Source: Streptomyces tailanensis
GTDB taxonomy: Bacteria; Actinomycetota; Actinomycetes; Streptomycetales; Streptomycetaceae
Reading direction: 5' to 3'
NCBI RefSeq assembly: GCF_008386495.1
Contig: NZ_VTHJ01000005.1
Span: forward strand, 146,924-210,923
Length of the DNA: 64,000 nt
Shown: one piece after another, positions 8,776-17,974 of the stretch
Layout of the letters: the number at the start of each line of letters is the position of its first letter
Position numbering within the stretch: position 1 is the first letter of the stretch
The notes under the pieces: generated by a model
The model's input: only the letters and a program-made list of their open reading frames with translations
Told to the model about the DNA's origin: nothing
The model's database searches: none
Translations under genes and position numbers: made by a program

Positions 8776-9100
8776 ATGGCGGCACGGGCTGGGTGAGCAG
8801 GCAGGAGAGACGCGGGAGCGTCATCCCCGCGCTGAGATCGCCGAGTTCGCGCTCACCGGCCACTGCGGCACCTCCACCCAGGCGATTGCCAAGCGTGTTG
8901 GTGTCCCGCAGCCGCACCTCTTCCGACTCTTCCGGGCGAGAAGGCGATCGCCGCCACCGCCTTGACGCGGAACACGGAAGGCGCCCGCCTGGCGTTCGAG
9001 AGCGTGACCAAAGGGATGAGGGGCACGAGCGGGCCTCCCCGCGCCATGTGCAGCCCAATGGCGATCGGTTACACGCGGCCGATCTCGGCACACCCCGAAA
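8776..9100 (+). pseudogene. TetR-family regulator, frameshifted
   Basis: The DNA-binding half is readable in pieces. ATG at 8776 gives MAARAG then a stop. From 8795 another frame gives EIAEFALTGHCGTSTQAIAK and RVGVPQPHLFRLFR (helix-turn-helix). After about 8938 a third frame gives EKAIAATALTRNTEGARLAFESV. At least two indels are therefore needed, one near 8790 and one near 8938, and the ligand domain degrades past about 9100. It is divergent from the SDR with the twin palindromes between them, so it was probably their repressor. The stretch 9101-9383 holds nothing I recognise. Confidence 0.75.
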
Positions 9101-9383
9101 TGAACCGCCCCGGCTCGAATGGTGCTCGCCGACCGCGCCCTCCTGGGCGCCGGCCCACGAGTGACGACGCCGCCAGGCGCCCGCCCGGCGGTGACTTGCC
9201 GCCGACCCAACTCACCGCCAACCGGGCGCGCTCCGCGGCGCGGGCACCGGGGGTACGGCCCGAATCGAACGTCGTCGATCGCCGCCGCCATCCTTGCCCC
9301 TGGAGCGGCAACGCTGAAACAGCTCGCGCCACCGCGCAGCCGACTCGACCATTCCGGCTCGACGCTTCTGACGTGAGCGTGGC

Positions 9384-11033
9384 CTAGGTGGCCGGCAGAA
9401 GTTGTTCAGCCCATATCGTCTTTCCGGTTCCGGTGTGGCGGCTGCCCCACCGCTCGGTCAGCTGGGCCACGATCATCAGGCCCCGGCCGCCCTCGTCGAA
9501 GACGCGGGCCCGGCGCAGATGGGGGGCGGCACTGCCGGCGTCGGAGACCTCGCAGATGAGGGAGGTGTCGTGGATCAGCCGCAGGCGGACAGGCGGGCCG
9601 CCGTAGCGGATGGCGTTGGTGACCAGTTCGCTGACGACGAGTTCGGTGGTGAAGGCGACGTCGGCGTCCAGGTTCCATGCGAACAGTTGGGCACAGGCCA
9701 GTTCGCGGGCGCGGGCGACAACCGCGGGGTCGGCGGGCAGATCCCACGTGGCGACCCGGTCGGGGCCCAGGGTCCGGGTCCGGGCCAGCAGGAGAGCGGC
9801 GTCGTCGGTGCGGGGGTCGGTCAGCAGGCTCCGCACCACCGTTTTGCACGTCTCCTCCAGGGGACGGCTGGGGACGGCGAGGGCGTCACGGAGCAGGGCG
9901 TAGCCGGCGTCGGGATCACGTCCTCCGGCCTCGATGAGACCGTCGGTGCACAGGGCGAGGACGCTGCTCTCCGGCAGGTCGAACTCCGCGACCTCGAAGG
10001 GCAGCCCGCCGAGCCCCAGCGGAGGTCCGGCCGGCACGTCCAGCAGGCCGACCTTGCCGTCCGGGGTGGCCAGGAGGGGCGGGGGATGGCCTGCCCTGGC
10101 CATGGAGCAGCGGCTAGAGACAGGGTCGTACACGGCGTACAGGCAGGTGGCCCCGACCTCGCCTACCTCCTCCGCGGCCGGATCGGTGCCGTCGTCCACC
10201 GAGTCCTCGCGGTCCATACGCAGGACGAAATCGTCGAGTTGGGTGAGCAGTTCGTCGGGCGCCAGATCCACGTCGGCGAGGGTGCGCACGGCGGTGCGCA
10301 GCCGTCCCATGGTGGCGGAGGCGCGGATGCCGTGGCCGACCACGTCGCCCACGACCAGGGCCACCCTGGCGCCGGAGAGCGGGATGACGTCGAACCAGTC
10401 GCCGCCGATGCCGGCCCGGGCATGGGCGGGCAGGTAGCGGGAGGCCACCTCCACCGCGGCCTGCCGGGGCGCGCGGCGCGGCAGGAGGCTGCGCCGCAGG
10501 GCGAGCGCTATGGCGCGTTCTCGGGTGTAGCGGCGGGAGTTGTCCACGCACAGGGCTGCCCGGGCCGCCAGTTCCTCGACCAGGTTCACGTCGTCCTGGT
10601 CGAAGGGATCCACGGCACGGTGCCGGGCGAGGATCGCCAGGCCCAGGGTGACGCCGCGCGCCCGCAGCGGCGCCAGCATCATCGAGTGCATCCCGTGGGT
10701 CTCGATACTGCGGGCGCGTTCGGGGGAGCCGGCGGCCCACCAGTGCAAGGTGTCGGCGTCTATCCGGTGCCGCGTCACCCGCCCGACGGCCAGGGCGCAC
10801 CCCACGGGCGAGTCCACCGGGTAGGTGTGTGTCCGGCCGAGCGGAACCACCGTCTCGGGGCAGCCCGCGAGCACGGACCGCTGGGCGGCCCGGTTGAAGA
10901 CCAGGATGTCGCCCGGCGGGGCCTCGTCCGTGTCCGCCCCCCTGGAGTGCGCTGTCCAGCAGATCCACGACGACGAAGTCGGCGACGTGCGGACCCGTCC
11001 ACGGCTGTGCTCCCAGCTTGCTCCCTCCGTCAC
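9384..11033 (-). CDS. GAF / SpoIIE-type phosphatase with ATPase domain, N terminus disturbed
   Basis: Domains in order are a GAF-like region, a PP2C/SpoIIE Ser/Thr phosphatase (GGDWFDVIPL, VGDVVGHG, ARAGHPPPLL, CTDGLIEAGG, TDDAALLLAR) and a C-terminal HATPase_c of the anti-sigma kinase type (ELVVSELVTNAIRYGG, SDAG, GRGLMIVAQL). Such proteins act in partner-switching control of sigma factors. The frame is open from GTG 11033, but the first 27 or so codons look foreign. In the next frame the same DNA reads ADFVVVDLLDSALQG, normal for the GAF region, and the switch falls at a six-C run near 10940. Removing one base there would restore the family sequence. Usual homologues are longer at the N terminus. 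It is either a 5'-damaged gene or a consensus error. Confidence 0.7.
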   Translation of the reverse strand: MTEGASWEHSRGRVRTSPTSSSWICWTAHSRGADTDEAPPGDILVFNRAAQRSVLAGCPETVVPLGRTHTYPVDSPVGCALAVGRVTRHRIDADTLHWWAAGSPERARSIETHGMHSMMLAPLRARGVTLGLAILARHRAVDPFDQDDVNLVEELAARAALCVDNSRRYTRERAIALALRRSLLPRRAPRQAAVEVASRYLPAHARAGIGGDWFDVIPLSGARVALVVGDVVGHGIRASATMGRLRTAVRTLADVDLAPDELLTQLDDFVLRMDREDSVDDGTDPAAEEVGEVGATCLYAVYDPVSSRCSMARAGHPPPLLATPDGKVGLLDVPAGPPLGLGGLPFEVAEFDLPESSVLALCTDGLIEAGGRDPDAGYALLRDALAVPSRPLEETCKTVVRSLLTDPRTDDAALLLARTRTLGPDRVATWDLPADPAVVARARELACAQLFAWNLDADVAFTTELVVSELVTNAIRYGGPPVRLRLIHDTSLICEVSDAGSAAPHLRRARVFDEGGRGLMIVAQLTERWGSRHTGTGKTIWAEQLLPAT

Positions 11034-11052
11034 GCCCTCACAACCGTGCGAA

Positions 11053-11094
11053 GGCACTGCTGCCCGAGCACCGAGGTGCCCGGGCAGCAGTGCC
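11053..11094 (-). terminator. Strong hairpin terminator after the aldehyde dehydrogenase
   Basis: A perfect 14-bp inverted repeat (GGCACTGCTGCCCG at 11053-11066, complement at 11081-11094) contains a nested 5-bp stem in its loop. It lies 23 bp past the ALDH stop, closing the minus-strand catabolic operon. Confidence 0.75.
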
Positions 11095-11116
11095 GGCGGG
11101 TCGCAGACAGAGCGGG

Positions 11117-12562
11117 TCACAGATAGACGGTCTGCGTCTGCTGGTAGCCGGCCAGGCCCTCCGGCCCCAGCTCGCGGCCCAGGCCGCTCGCCTTGACGCC
11201 ACCGAACGGGGCGGCCGGGTCGGGGATGTAGCGGTTGACGCCGATGGTGCCGGTGCGCACCCGGTGGGCGACGGCCGCGCCCCGCTCCGGGTCCGACGTC
11301 CACACCGTGCCGCCGAGGCCGAAGTCGGAGTCGTTGGCGAGGCGGACGGCGTCGTCGACGTCGTCGTACGGGATCAGGGACAGCACCGGGCCGAAGATCT
11401 CCTCCTGGGCGATGACGGAGGAGTTGTCGACGTCGGCGAAGACCGTCGGCTGCACGAACCAGCCCCGCTCCAGGCCGTCGGGACGGGCCCCGCCGGTGGT
11501 GAGGCGGGCGCCCTCGGCGCGTCCCTTGGCGATGTACGACTCCACGCGCTCGCACTGGCGGGCGGTGGCCATCGGGCCGATCTGGGTCGTGCGGTCGCTC
11601 GCGTCGCCGACGGTCAGGGAGCCGGCGAACGCGGTGAAGGCGTCGACGACCTCGGCGTAGCGGCTGCGCGGGGCCAGTACGCGGGTGCCGAGGAAGCAGG
11701 TCTGGCCGTTGTTGAGGAGGGTGGCGCCGAACAGCCCCTCACCGATCCTGGACAGGTCGAGGTCGGCGTCGTCGAGGACGATCGCCGCCGACTTGCCGCC
11801 GAGTTCGAGGGTGACCGGGCGCAGCAGCCGGCCGCAGGTCTCGGCGATGGCCCGGCCGGCGGCCGTGGAGCCGGTGAAGGCCACCTTGTCGACGGCCGGG
11901 TGGGAGACCAGGTAGGCGCCGACCTCGCGCCCGGCCGGAACGATGTTGATCACGCCGGCCGGGACGCCGGCCTCCTCGATCGCCTCGGCCAGCAGGTAGG
12001 AGTCCAGGACGGTCTCCGGGGACGGCTTGATGACCAGGGTGCAGCCGGTCGCCATCGCGGGCGCGATCTTGAACATGGTCAGGGCCTGCGGGAAGTTCCA
12101 CGGCACGATGGCCGCGACCACGCCCACCGGCAGCTTGCGGACCTCGATCGAACCGCCGAACAGGCCGTCCCGCGTCTCCGTCACCGACAGCCCCCGGGCC
12201 TGCGCCGCGTAGAAGCGCAGCACGGCGCTCGGGTAGCCGGCCTCCAGCTGGCGGGCGACGGCGACCGGCATGCCGTTCTGGGCGGCGACTCGCTCGATGA
12301 ATCCGTCGGCGCGCTTGTCGATGGCGTCGGCGAGGCGGTCCATCACTTCGGCGCGCCGCGCGGGCTCCCAAGTCGCCCAGCCTGCCGGGTCGTCGAAGGC
12401 GGCGCGGGCGGCGGCGACGGCACGGTCGATGTCGGCCTCGCTGCCTTCGGGCACCTGCCCGAGCGGCTCCTCGGTGCTGGCGTTGACGGGGACGATCGTC
12501 CGGCCGGTGGCGGGGCGGGCCCACTCGCCGCCGATGTAGAGGGTGTCGTAGCGCAGGTTCAC
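11117..12562 (-). CDS. NAD(P)-dependent aldehyde dehydrogenase
   Basis: A 481-aa ALDH superfamily enzyme that oxidises an aldehyde to its acid. It shows the cofactor segment VPWNFPQALTMFKIAPA, FTGSTAAGR, the general base Glu in LELGGKS, the catalytic Cys in NNGQTCFLGTR and EEIFGPVL. GTG 12562 is the start because GGAG lies 9 bp before it. Its first bases overlap the stop of the upstream hydrolase remnant (GTGA), implying translational coupling. With the upstream alcohol dehydrogenase it would take an (aryl) alcohol to the acid. It is intact although most other genes of the operon are broken. Confidence 0.92.
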   Translation of the reverse strand: MNLRYDTLYIGGEWARPATGRTIVPVNASTEEPLGQVPEGSEADIDRAVAAARAAFDDPAGWATWEPARRAEVMDRLADAIDKRADGFIERVAAQNGMPVAVARQLEAGYPSAVLRFYAAQARGLSVTETRDGLFGGSIEVRKLPVGVVAAIVPWNFPQALTMFKIAPAMATGCTLVIKPSPETVLDSYLLAEAIEEAGVPAGVINIVPAGREVGAYLVSHPAVDKVAFTGSTAAGRAIAETCGRLLRPVTLELGGKSAAIVLDDADLDLSRIGEGLFGATLLNNGQTCFLGTRVLAPRSRYAEVVDAFTAFAGSLTVGDASDRTTQIGPMATARQCERVESYIAKGRAEGARLTTGGARPDGLERGWFVQPTVFADVDNSSVIAQEEIFGPVLSLIPYDDVDDAVRLANDSDFGLGGTVWTSDPERGAAVAHRVRTGTIGVNRYIPDPAAPFGGVKASGLGRELGPEGLAGYQQTQTVYL

Positions 12563-13009
12563 TGGTCGGCTCCAAGGGGGCTCGGGCGGGTGGTGGCGCG
12601 GCACACGGCCATGGCGAAGGCGTCCGGCGCGTCGGCGTGCACGAGGTGGCCGGCGCCGGGGATCACCTCGCTGCGGATCGCGGGCACGGCCCGCACCATC
12701 CGCCGGTGCAGGGTGTGGAAGAAGGGGTGGCTGTTCTCGCCGATCAAGAAGGTGATCGGGACGCGGACGCCGCAGATCCGGCGCATCGGCGTCCGCGACA
12801 TGGCGGCGGTGGCCGCGCACCGGAGAGTGCGCGGAGGCGCCGTAACCACGGCGGTCGTAGGCGATGACCCGGTGGCCGGTCGCCGCCAGGTCGCCGGTGG
12901 TCCGGCCCCAGGTGGCGGCCTGCGCACCGCTGCCGTGGATCAGGAGCAGCGGCTCGCCCGAGCCGTACTCCTCATACGCCGGCTCGGCACCCTCGTACGA
13001 GAGGAACAT
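12559..13009 (-). pseudogene. Alpha/beta hydrolase with large internal deletion
   Basis: The N-terminal 65 or so codons (YGSGEPLLLIHGSGA, YDRRGYGASAHSPVRGHR) and the C-terminal 75 or so (GVRVPITFLIGENSHPFF, IPGAGHLVHADAPDAFA with the catalytic His) are both family-like. They lie in different frames and meet near 12786-12800. The middle, including the nucleophile elbow, is missing. It starts 14 bp after the ADH stop and overlaps the ALDH start, so it once sat between them in the operon. Confidence 0.8.
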
Positions 13010-13022
13010 TCCTGTCCGCCGC

Positions 13023-14126
13023 TCAGCCAAAGGTGAGGACGGGCTTGAGGGTGGTGCCCTTCTCGGAGTCCTCGACGGCGTCGTTGATGTCCTCGAAGGC
13101 GTACGTCTTGATCAGCTTGTCGAAGGGGAAGCGGCCCTGCCGGTACAGGTCGACGAGCTTGGGGATGAACAGCTGCGGCACGCTGTCGCCCTCGACGATG
13201 CCGCGCACGGTGCGGCCGAAGAGCAGGGAGGACATGTCGAGGGAGACCTCGGTGCCGAGTGCGGCGGCGCCGATCAGGCCGCAGATGCCGCCCTGGTTGA
13301 GGGCGTCCGCCGCCTGCCGCAGCATGGCCGGGACCGCGGTGGTCTCGACCGTGAAGTCGAGGCCGAGGCCGCCGGTGAGGTCGCGGAGCGCGGCCACCGT
13401 GTCGCCCGCCGCGCCGTTGATGACGTGGGTGGCGCCGACCTCCTTGGCCAGCTCCAGGCGCTGGTCGTGGAGGTCGACGGCGACGATGGTGGTGCAGCCC
13501 GCGACGACGGCGCCCATGACGGCGCTCAGGCCGACCGAGCCGGCGCCGAACACCGCGATGCTGCTGCCGGCCGGCGGCTTGAGCGAGTTCAGGACGCCGC
13601 CGGCGCCGGTCTGGATGCCGCAGCCGAGCGGGCCGAGCAGTTCCAGAGGTGCGGCCGGGTCGACCTTGACCACATTGCGCTCGGTGGCGAGGGCGTAGTT
13701 CGCGAAGGCGGACTGGCCGAAGAACACGCCGTGCACGCCGTCGCCCGACTCGCGGTGCAGCGGCGTGCTGCCGTCCAGCCGGGAGCCGGCGAAGTTGCAG
13801 GCGAAGAACTGGTCGCAGTAGGCGGGGCGGCCCTGCAGACACGTACGGCAGCTCCCGCAGGACTGGAACGTGAGAACGACGTGGTCGCCGGGGGCGACCG
13901 AGGTCACGCCGTCACCGACGGCCTCCACGACGCCGGCGCCCTCGTGGCCGAGGACGGCCGGCAGGGGTACCGGGTACCACTGGTCGCGGACGATCAGGTC
14001 GGTGTGGCAGACCCCGGAGCTCACCATCTTGACGACGACCTCGCCGGGGCGCGGGTCGTCCAGGTCGAGCGGGGTGAGGGTGAAGGGAGCGCCCTTGGTC
14101 TCGGTCAGCGCGGCGGTGATCTGCAT
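13023..14126 (-). CDS. Zinc-dependent alcohol dehydrogenase (aryl-alcohol type)
   Basis: A 367-aa medium-chain dehydrogenase. Catalytic zinc ligands are in CHTD (Cys about 38) and GHEGAG (His about 60), and structural zinc Cys residues are in CGSCRTCLQGRPAYC (about 92-106). The Rossmann loop is FGAGSVGLSAV, and LGPLGCGIQTGAG carries the third catalytic-zinc Cys. The layout is like benzyl-alcohol dehydrogenases. ATG 14126 follows AAGGAG by 7 bp; the frame extends 54 bp further without such support. Same strand as the downstream hydrolase remnant and ALDH, so it likely supplies their aldehyde. It appears intact. Confidence 0.9.
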   Translation of the reverse strand: MQITAALTETKGAPFTLTPLDLDDPRPGEVVVKMVSSGVCHTDLIVRDQWYPVPLPAVLGHEGAGVVEAVGDGVTSVAPGDHVVLTFQSCGSCRTCLQGRPAYCDQFFACNFAGSRLDGSTPLHRESGDGVHGVFFGQSAFANYALATERNVVKVDPAAPLELLGPLGCGIQTGAGGVLNSLKPPAGSSIAVFGAGSVGLSAVMGAVVAGCTTIVAVDLHDQRLELAKEVGATHVINGAAGDTVAALRDLTGGLGLDFTVETTAVPAMLRQAADALNQGGICGLIGAAALGTEVSLDMSSLLFGRTVRGIVEGDSVPQLFIPKLVDLYRQGRFPFDKLIKTYAFEDINDAVEDSEKGTTLKPVLTFG

Positions 14127-14238
14127 GTTGCGGCTCCTTTGCCAGTGGGTTGCTGACCGGAAAACTAGGGCGGCTCCCACCCTCTCAACTGTTCAATTCG
14201 TGGACACTTCGATCAGGGCACGCGTCCGGTTGCCGTGA

Positions 14239-15872
14239 TCAGCCCAGGCCGACTTCGTTGCAGCCTTCAGGAGTGGTTCCGCCGTTCAGCCGGACGACGA
14301 GCCACTCCACACCGCGCGGGGGGCCGAGGACGATGCCGGGAACATGGTCGACCCCGGAGAGCGCCTCGAACTGGACGGACTGCCCTCGTGCGCACCAGTC
14401 GTGGTAGAGCCTGGAGCCCTGGCTGAAGGGGACGAGCGTGTCCGATGTGCCGTGGTAGACGTAGGCCGGTGCGGCGGGCTTGCGCGTGCCGAGCCTCGAC
14501 TCCGCGAAGCGCTTCTGCCAGCGGGGATCGGCGAGGACGTCGGGCTGGGTGACGTCGCCGGTGGTGAGGGTGCCGAACGTCAGGTAGTCCTCGAAGACAC
14601 AGCTGTTCTCGACACGCTCCACGGCTTGCTCGCCCTCGGGCGTGAGCCGGGCCGCGAGGCCCAGTTCCGGATGGGCGTGATCGAGCCCGACGAGTGCGGC
14701 CACGGCGAAGCCGGCGCCCGCGGTGGGGTTGCCGTTGAGGTGGTTGACCTCGGTCAGCATGTCGGTCGGGACACCGCCCGCGAGCACGCCCTTGAGCCTG
14801 AGCTCGGGAGCGTAGTCGCCGAGGAGTTCGGCCGCCCAGCCCGCTGCCTGGCCACCCTGCGAGTAGCCCGAGATCCCGACCGGCGACCGCTCGGAAACGC
14901 CGGAGCCGTCGATGCGCTGAGCGGCCCGCAGCGCGTCCAGTACCGCGTACCCCTCGGGGCGCCCGACGAGGTACGACGGCAGCCCGGGCGTGCCCTGCGC
15001 GGAGACACCGGTTGCCGAGACGCGGGCCAGCGGTTCGCGGCCGGTGGCCTTCAGCCCCTCCTCGTCGACGAGGAGCAGGGCGGCGGCGCCGTCGTTCAGG
15101 GGGGAGGCGTTTCCCGCGGTCACCGTTCCCCCGGAGGTGCGGAAGGACGGCTTCAGCTTGGCCATGGCGCTCAGCGACGCATCCGGTCGTACGCACTCGT
15201 CGGCGGCGAAGACGAGCGGCTCGCCCTTGCGCTGTGGGACGGACACCGGCAGGAGCTCGGCGTCGAACAGGCCGGCCTCCTGGGCACGTGCGGCCTTCTG
15301 GTGGCTGGCGAGCGCGAACTCGTCCTGTTGCTCACGGCTGTTCTTGTGCTTCTCGGCGATCAGCTCCGCGCTCTCGCCGAGCGGGACGGTCCACTGCGGG
15401 TCCTTCTTCGGGTTGACCATGCGCCAGCCGAGGGTGGTGGAGTACAGCTCGGCGTGCCCGGCCGGGAACGGCCTGTCGGACTTGGGCAGCACATAGGCGC
15501 CCGCGTCATGGACTCCACACCGCCGGCCACGGCGATGGAGGCGTCGCCGACCGCGATGGCGCGGGCGGCCTGGATGACCGCCTCCAGGCCGGAGGCGCAC
15601 AGCCGGTTGACCGTCACGCCGGGCACCGAGGTCGGCAGGCCGGCGAGCAGGGCGGCCATGCGGGCGACGTTACGGTTCTCCTCGCCGGCGCCGTTGGCGT
15701 TGCCGAGGTACACGTCCTCGATCCGGTCCGGGGCCAAGTCGGGTGTACGGGCGAGGAGTTCGCGGATGGCGTGGGCGGCCAGGTCGTCCGGGCGGACGGA
15801 GGCGAGCGCGCCGTTGTAGCGGCCGACCGGAGTGCGGACCGCGTCGACGATGTAGACGTCCCGCAGTGTCAT
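14239..15872 (-). pseudogene. Chimera: acetyl-CoA acyltransferase (PcaF-like) fused to secreted lipase
   Basis: From ATG 15872 (GGAG 8 bp upstream) the frame gives a beta-ketoadipyl-CoA-type thiolase N terminus: [20 protein letters not shown], then NRLCASGLEAV with the acylated Cys. At about 15503 one base is missing; VESMTRAP continues in another frame as YVLPKSDRPF. The thiolase runs to SATGVSA near 14999 and then becomes the C-terminal half of a LIP-family secretory lipase (GTPGLPSYLV, GYSQGGQA with Ser, GTSDTLVP with Asp, GVDHVPG with His). The thiolase lacks its final His/Cys domain and the lipase lacks its signal peptide and N-terminal third. A deletion joined two genes; neither enzyme is complete. 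The start overlaps the upstream CoA-transferase stop (ATGA). Confidence 0.82.
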
Positions 15873-16515
15873 GACGAGATCTCCTCGGTGATGCGGATCT
15901 TGGCGTCGGTCCTGGCCACGATGTCGTCGACGCTCACCCCGGGCGCGGTCTCGACGAGTACCAAGCCGTCGTCGGTGACGTCCAGGACGCCGAGGTCGGT
16001 GATGATCCGGTTCACACACGCCTTGCCGTGAGCGGCAGCACGCGCTGAGTGAGGATCTTGGGCGAGCCGTCCTTGGCGGTGTGAGTCATCACCACGATGA
16101 CGGTGCGGGCGCCGTGGACGAGGTCCATCGCCCCACCGATCCCGGTGACCAGCTTCCCCGGGATCGCCCAGTTCGCCAGGTCGCCCTTCTCCGACACCTG
16201 CATGGCGCCGAGCACGGCGACGTCTATGTGACCGCCGCGGATCATCGAGAAGGACAGCGCCGAGTCGAAGAAGGAGGCGCCCGGCAGGACGGTGACCGTC
16301 TCCTTGCCCGCGTTGATCAGGTCCGGGTCGACCTGCTCCTCCGTCGGATACGGACCGGTGCCGAGGATGCCGTTCTCCGACTCCAGGACCACCTCGACGC
16401 CGGGCGGGAGGTGGTTCGGGATCAGTGTCGGCAGACCGATGCCGAGGTTGACGTACTGCCCGTCCCGCAGTTCGCGCGCGGCCCGGGCGGCCATCTGTTC
16501 GCGTGTCCAGGCCAT
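15869..16515 (-). pseudogene. 3-oxoacid CoA-transferase subunit B (PcaJ-like), frameshifted
   Basis: The N-terminal 165 codons are a good subunit [15 protein letters not shown] and SENGILG, the latter holding the catalytic Glu. The frame then stops at 16012 after LTARRV. Shifting by one base near 16026 gives [14 protein letters not shown] and a normal C terminus ending in EEIS at 15869. One base is missing from what should read LTGKACVNR. Family role: moves CoA from succinyl-CoA to beta-ketoadipate. Start and stop overlap the neighbouring genes. Confidence 0.85.
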
Positions 16516-17266
16516 CAGCCGCTCACCGTCCGCTGCTCGATCTTCTTGTCGGCCGCCTGCTCGGGCGTCAGCGCGAGAACGCGCTGCACGAAGATGCCCG
16601 GCAGGTGCACCGCGTCCGGGTCGATCTCGCCGGGCTCCACCAGCTCCTCGACCTCGGCGATCGTCACCTTGCCGGCCATCGCCGCGAGGGGGTTGAAGTT
16701 GCGGGTGGACATGTTGAAGACGAGGTTGCCGTGCCGGTCGCCCCTCGCCGCCCGCACCAGCGCGAAGCCGGTGCGGATACCGCGCTCCAGCACGTACTCG
16801 GTGCCGTCGAACTCCCGCACCTCCTTCGGCGGCGAGGCGAGCGCGACGCCGCCCTCACCGTCGTACCGCCACGGCAGTCCGCCCTCGGCGACCTGGGTGC
16901 CCACCCCGGCCGGGGTGTAGAAGGCGGGGATGCCGGCCCCGCCCGCGCGCAGCCGCTCGGCCAGCGTGCCCTGCGGGATCAGCTCGGCTTCCAGCTCGCC
17001 GGCCAGGTACTGCCGGGCGACTTGTTCGCCCCGATGTAGGAACCGGTCACCCGGGCGATCCGGCCGGCGGCCAGCAGCACCGCCAGGCCGGAGTCCATCG
17101 CCCCGCAGTTGTTGGACACCACCGACAGCCCGGCCACACCCCGCTCGTACAGGGCCTGGATCAGCACGTTCGGCACCCCGCTGAGCCCGAAGCCGCCGAC
17201 GGCGAGCGACGCGCCGTCCGGCACGTCGGCCACCGCCTCGGCCGCCGTGGCGATCACCTTGTCCAT
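16515..17266 (-). pseudogene. 3-oxoacid CoA-transferase subunit A (PcaI-like), frameshifted
   Basis: ATG 17266 gives MDKVIATAAEAVADVPDG and GGFGLSGVPN, typical of subunit A, until VTGSYIGANK at about 17021. There four bases appear missing (expected EFARQYLAGELE). The right frame resumes with ARQYLAGELEAELIPQGTLA and runs through [18 protein letters not shown] to the stop at 16515. As read it would give a truncated peptide. The start overlaps the upstream stop (TGATG) and the stop overlaps the subunit B start in the same way, so the operon is fully coupled. Confidence 0.85.
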
Positions 17267-17880
17267 CACGCCACGACCTCCCCGGCGGCCAGATCGGACG
17301 GATGCTGAGCCAGCGGCGTCACGTCGAGCGTCAGGTAGGGAAAGAGGGGGAGGTTCCACAGGATCCGGTGCAGCGCCTCGTTGTCGGCGACGTCGAAGAC
17401 GCTGATGTTGGCGTATTCGCCGACGCACCGCCAGATGTGCACCCACTCCCCCGACTTCTGCAGCTCCTGGCAGTACGCCTTCTCACGCGCCACCAGGTCC
17501 CCGCGGACCTCGGGGTCGAGGTTGCGGCGCTTGCCGCCGTCGAGCTCGCAGGCCTGGTCCAGGCAGTGGCCCTGCACGTCGAACTTCCAGCCGTGGTAGC
17601 AGCAGCGGATGCCGTCCTCCTCGATACGGCCGAAGAAGAGGCTGCTGCCGCGGTGCGAGCACCGCTCGAAGACGACGCCGGGGTGCCCCTGGCCGTCCCG
17701 GAAGACGATCAGGTCCTCGCCCAGGATGCGGGCGCGGTGTGGGACGTCGCTGGTCAGGGCGGTGGAGCTGGCGATCGGCTGCCAGTAGCGCCGCAGCGCC
17801 TCGCCCATCGGCGTGCCCGGGCCGACCTCGGTCAGGCGGGCTTCGTGGGAGGAGGGGACCTGCGATGACCCAGCCAGGTA
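17266..17880 (-). pseudogene. Chimera: Rieske oxygenase N terminus fused to muconolactone isomerase
   Basis: The upstream half is a Rieske domain of a ring-hydroxylating oxygenase: GPGTPMGEALRRYWQPIA, FERCSHRGSS and CCYHGWKFD, giving the CxH and CxxH iron-sulfur ligands. After DGGKRR (near 17522) it changes in frame to muconolactone delta-isomerase (CatC): LDPEVRGDLVAREKAYCQEL, IWRCVGEYANISVFDV, LFPYLTLDVTPLAQHPS. The oxygenase catalytic domain and the first 14 or so isomerase residues are gone. The true start is unclear; family-like sequence begins about 17840 and no start codon has a good ribosome site, while the frame is open to 18030. Probably non-functional, though the isomerase part is nearly whole. 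Confidence 0.8.
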
Positions 17881-17895
17881 CGCCAAGACGGGCCA

Positions 17896-17926
17896 ATTCG
17901 ACCCGGATTCGACCCGGATTCGACCC
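17896..17926. repeat. 11-bp direct repeat, 2.8 copies
   Basis: ATTCGACCCGG occurs at 17896-17906 and 17907-17917, followed by ATTCGACCC (17918-17926). It lies at the 5' edge of the Rieske remnant. The function is unknown; it resembles a tRNA T-arm only superficially. Confidence 0.6.
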
Positions 17927-17974
17927 AGCACGGCCTTGTGACAGCACTGACCAGCGTTGAACTGCGAGAATCCA

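Noticed and set aside
9402..13036. Two long plus-strand open frames opposite the phosphatase and dehydrogenases
   Set aside because: They mirror the minus-strand genes, whose motifs are clear; the plus-strand proteins show none.
14239..15600. A genuine bifunctional thiolase/lipase enzyme
   Set aside because: The thiolase part lacks its C-terminal catalytic residues and is itself frameshifted; the lipase lacks its signal and first third.
17896..17926. tRNA T-arm repeats / attachment site
   Set aside because: Only a loose likeness to GGTTCGAATCC; no acceptor or D arm nearby.
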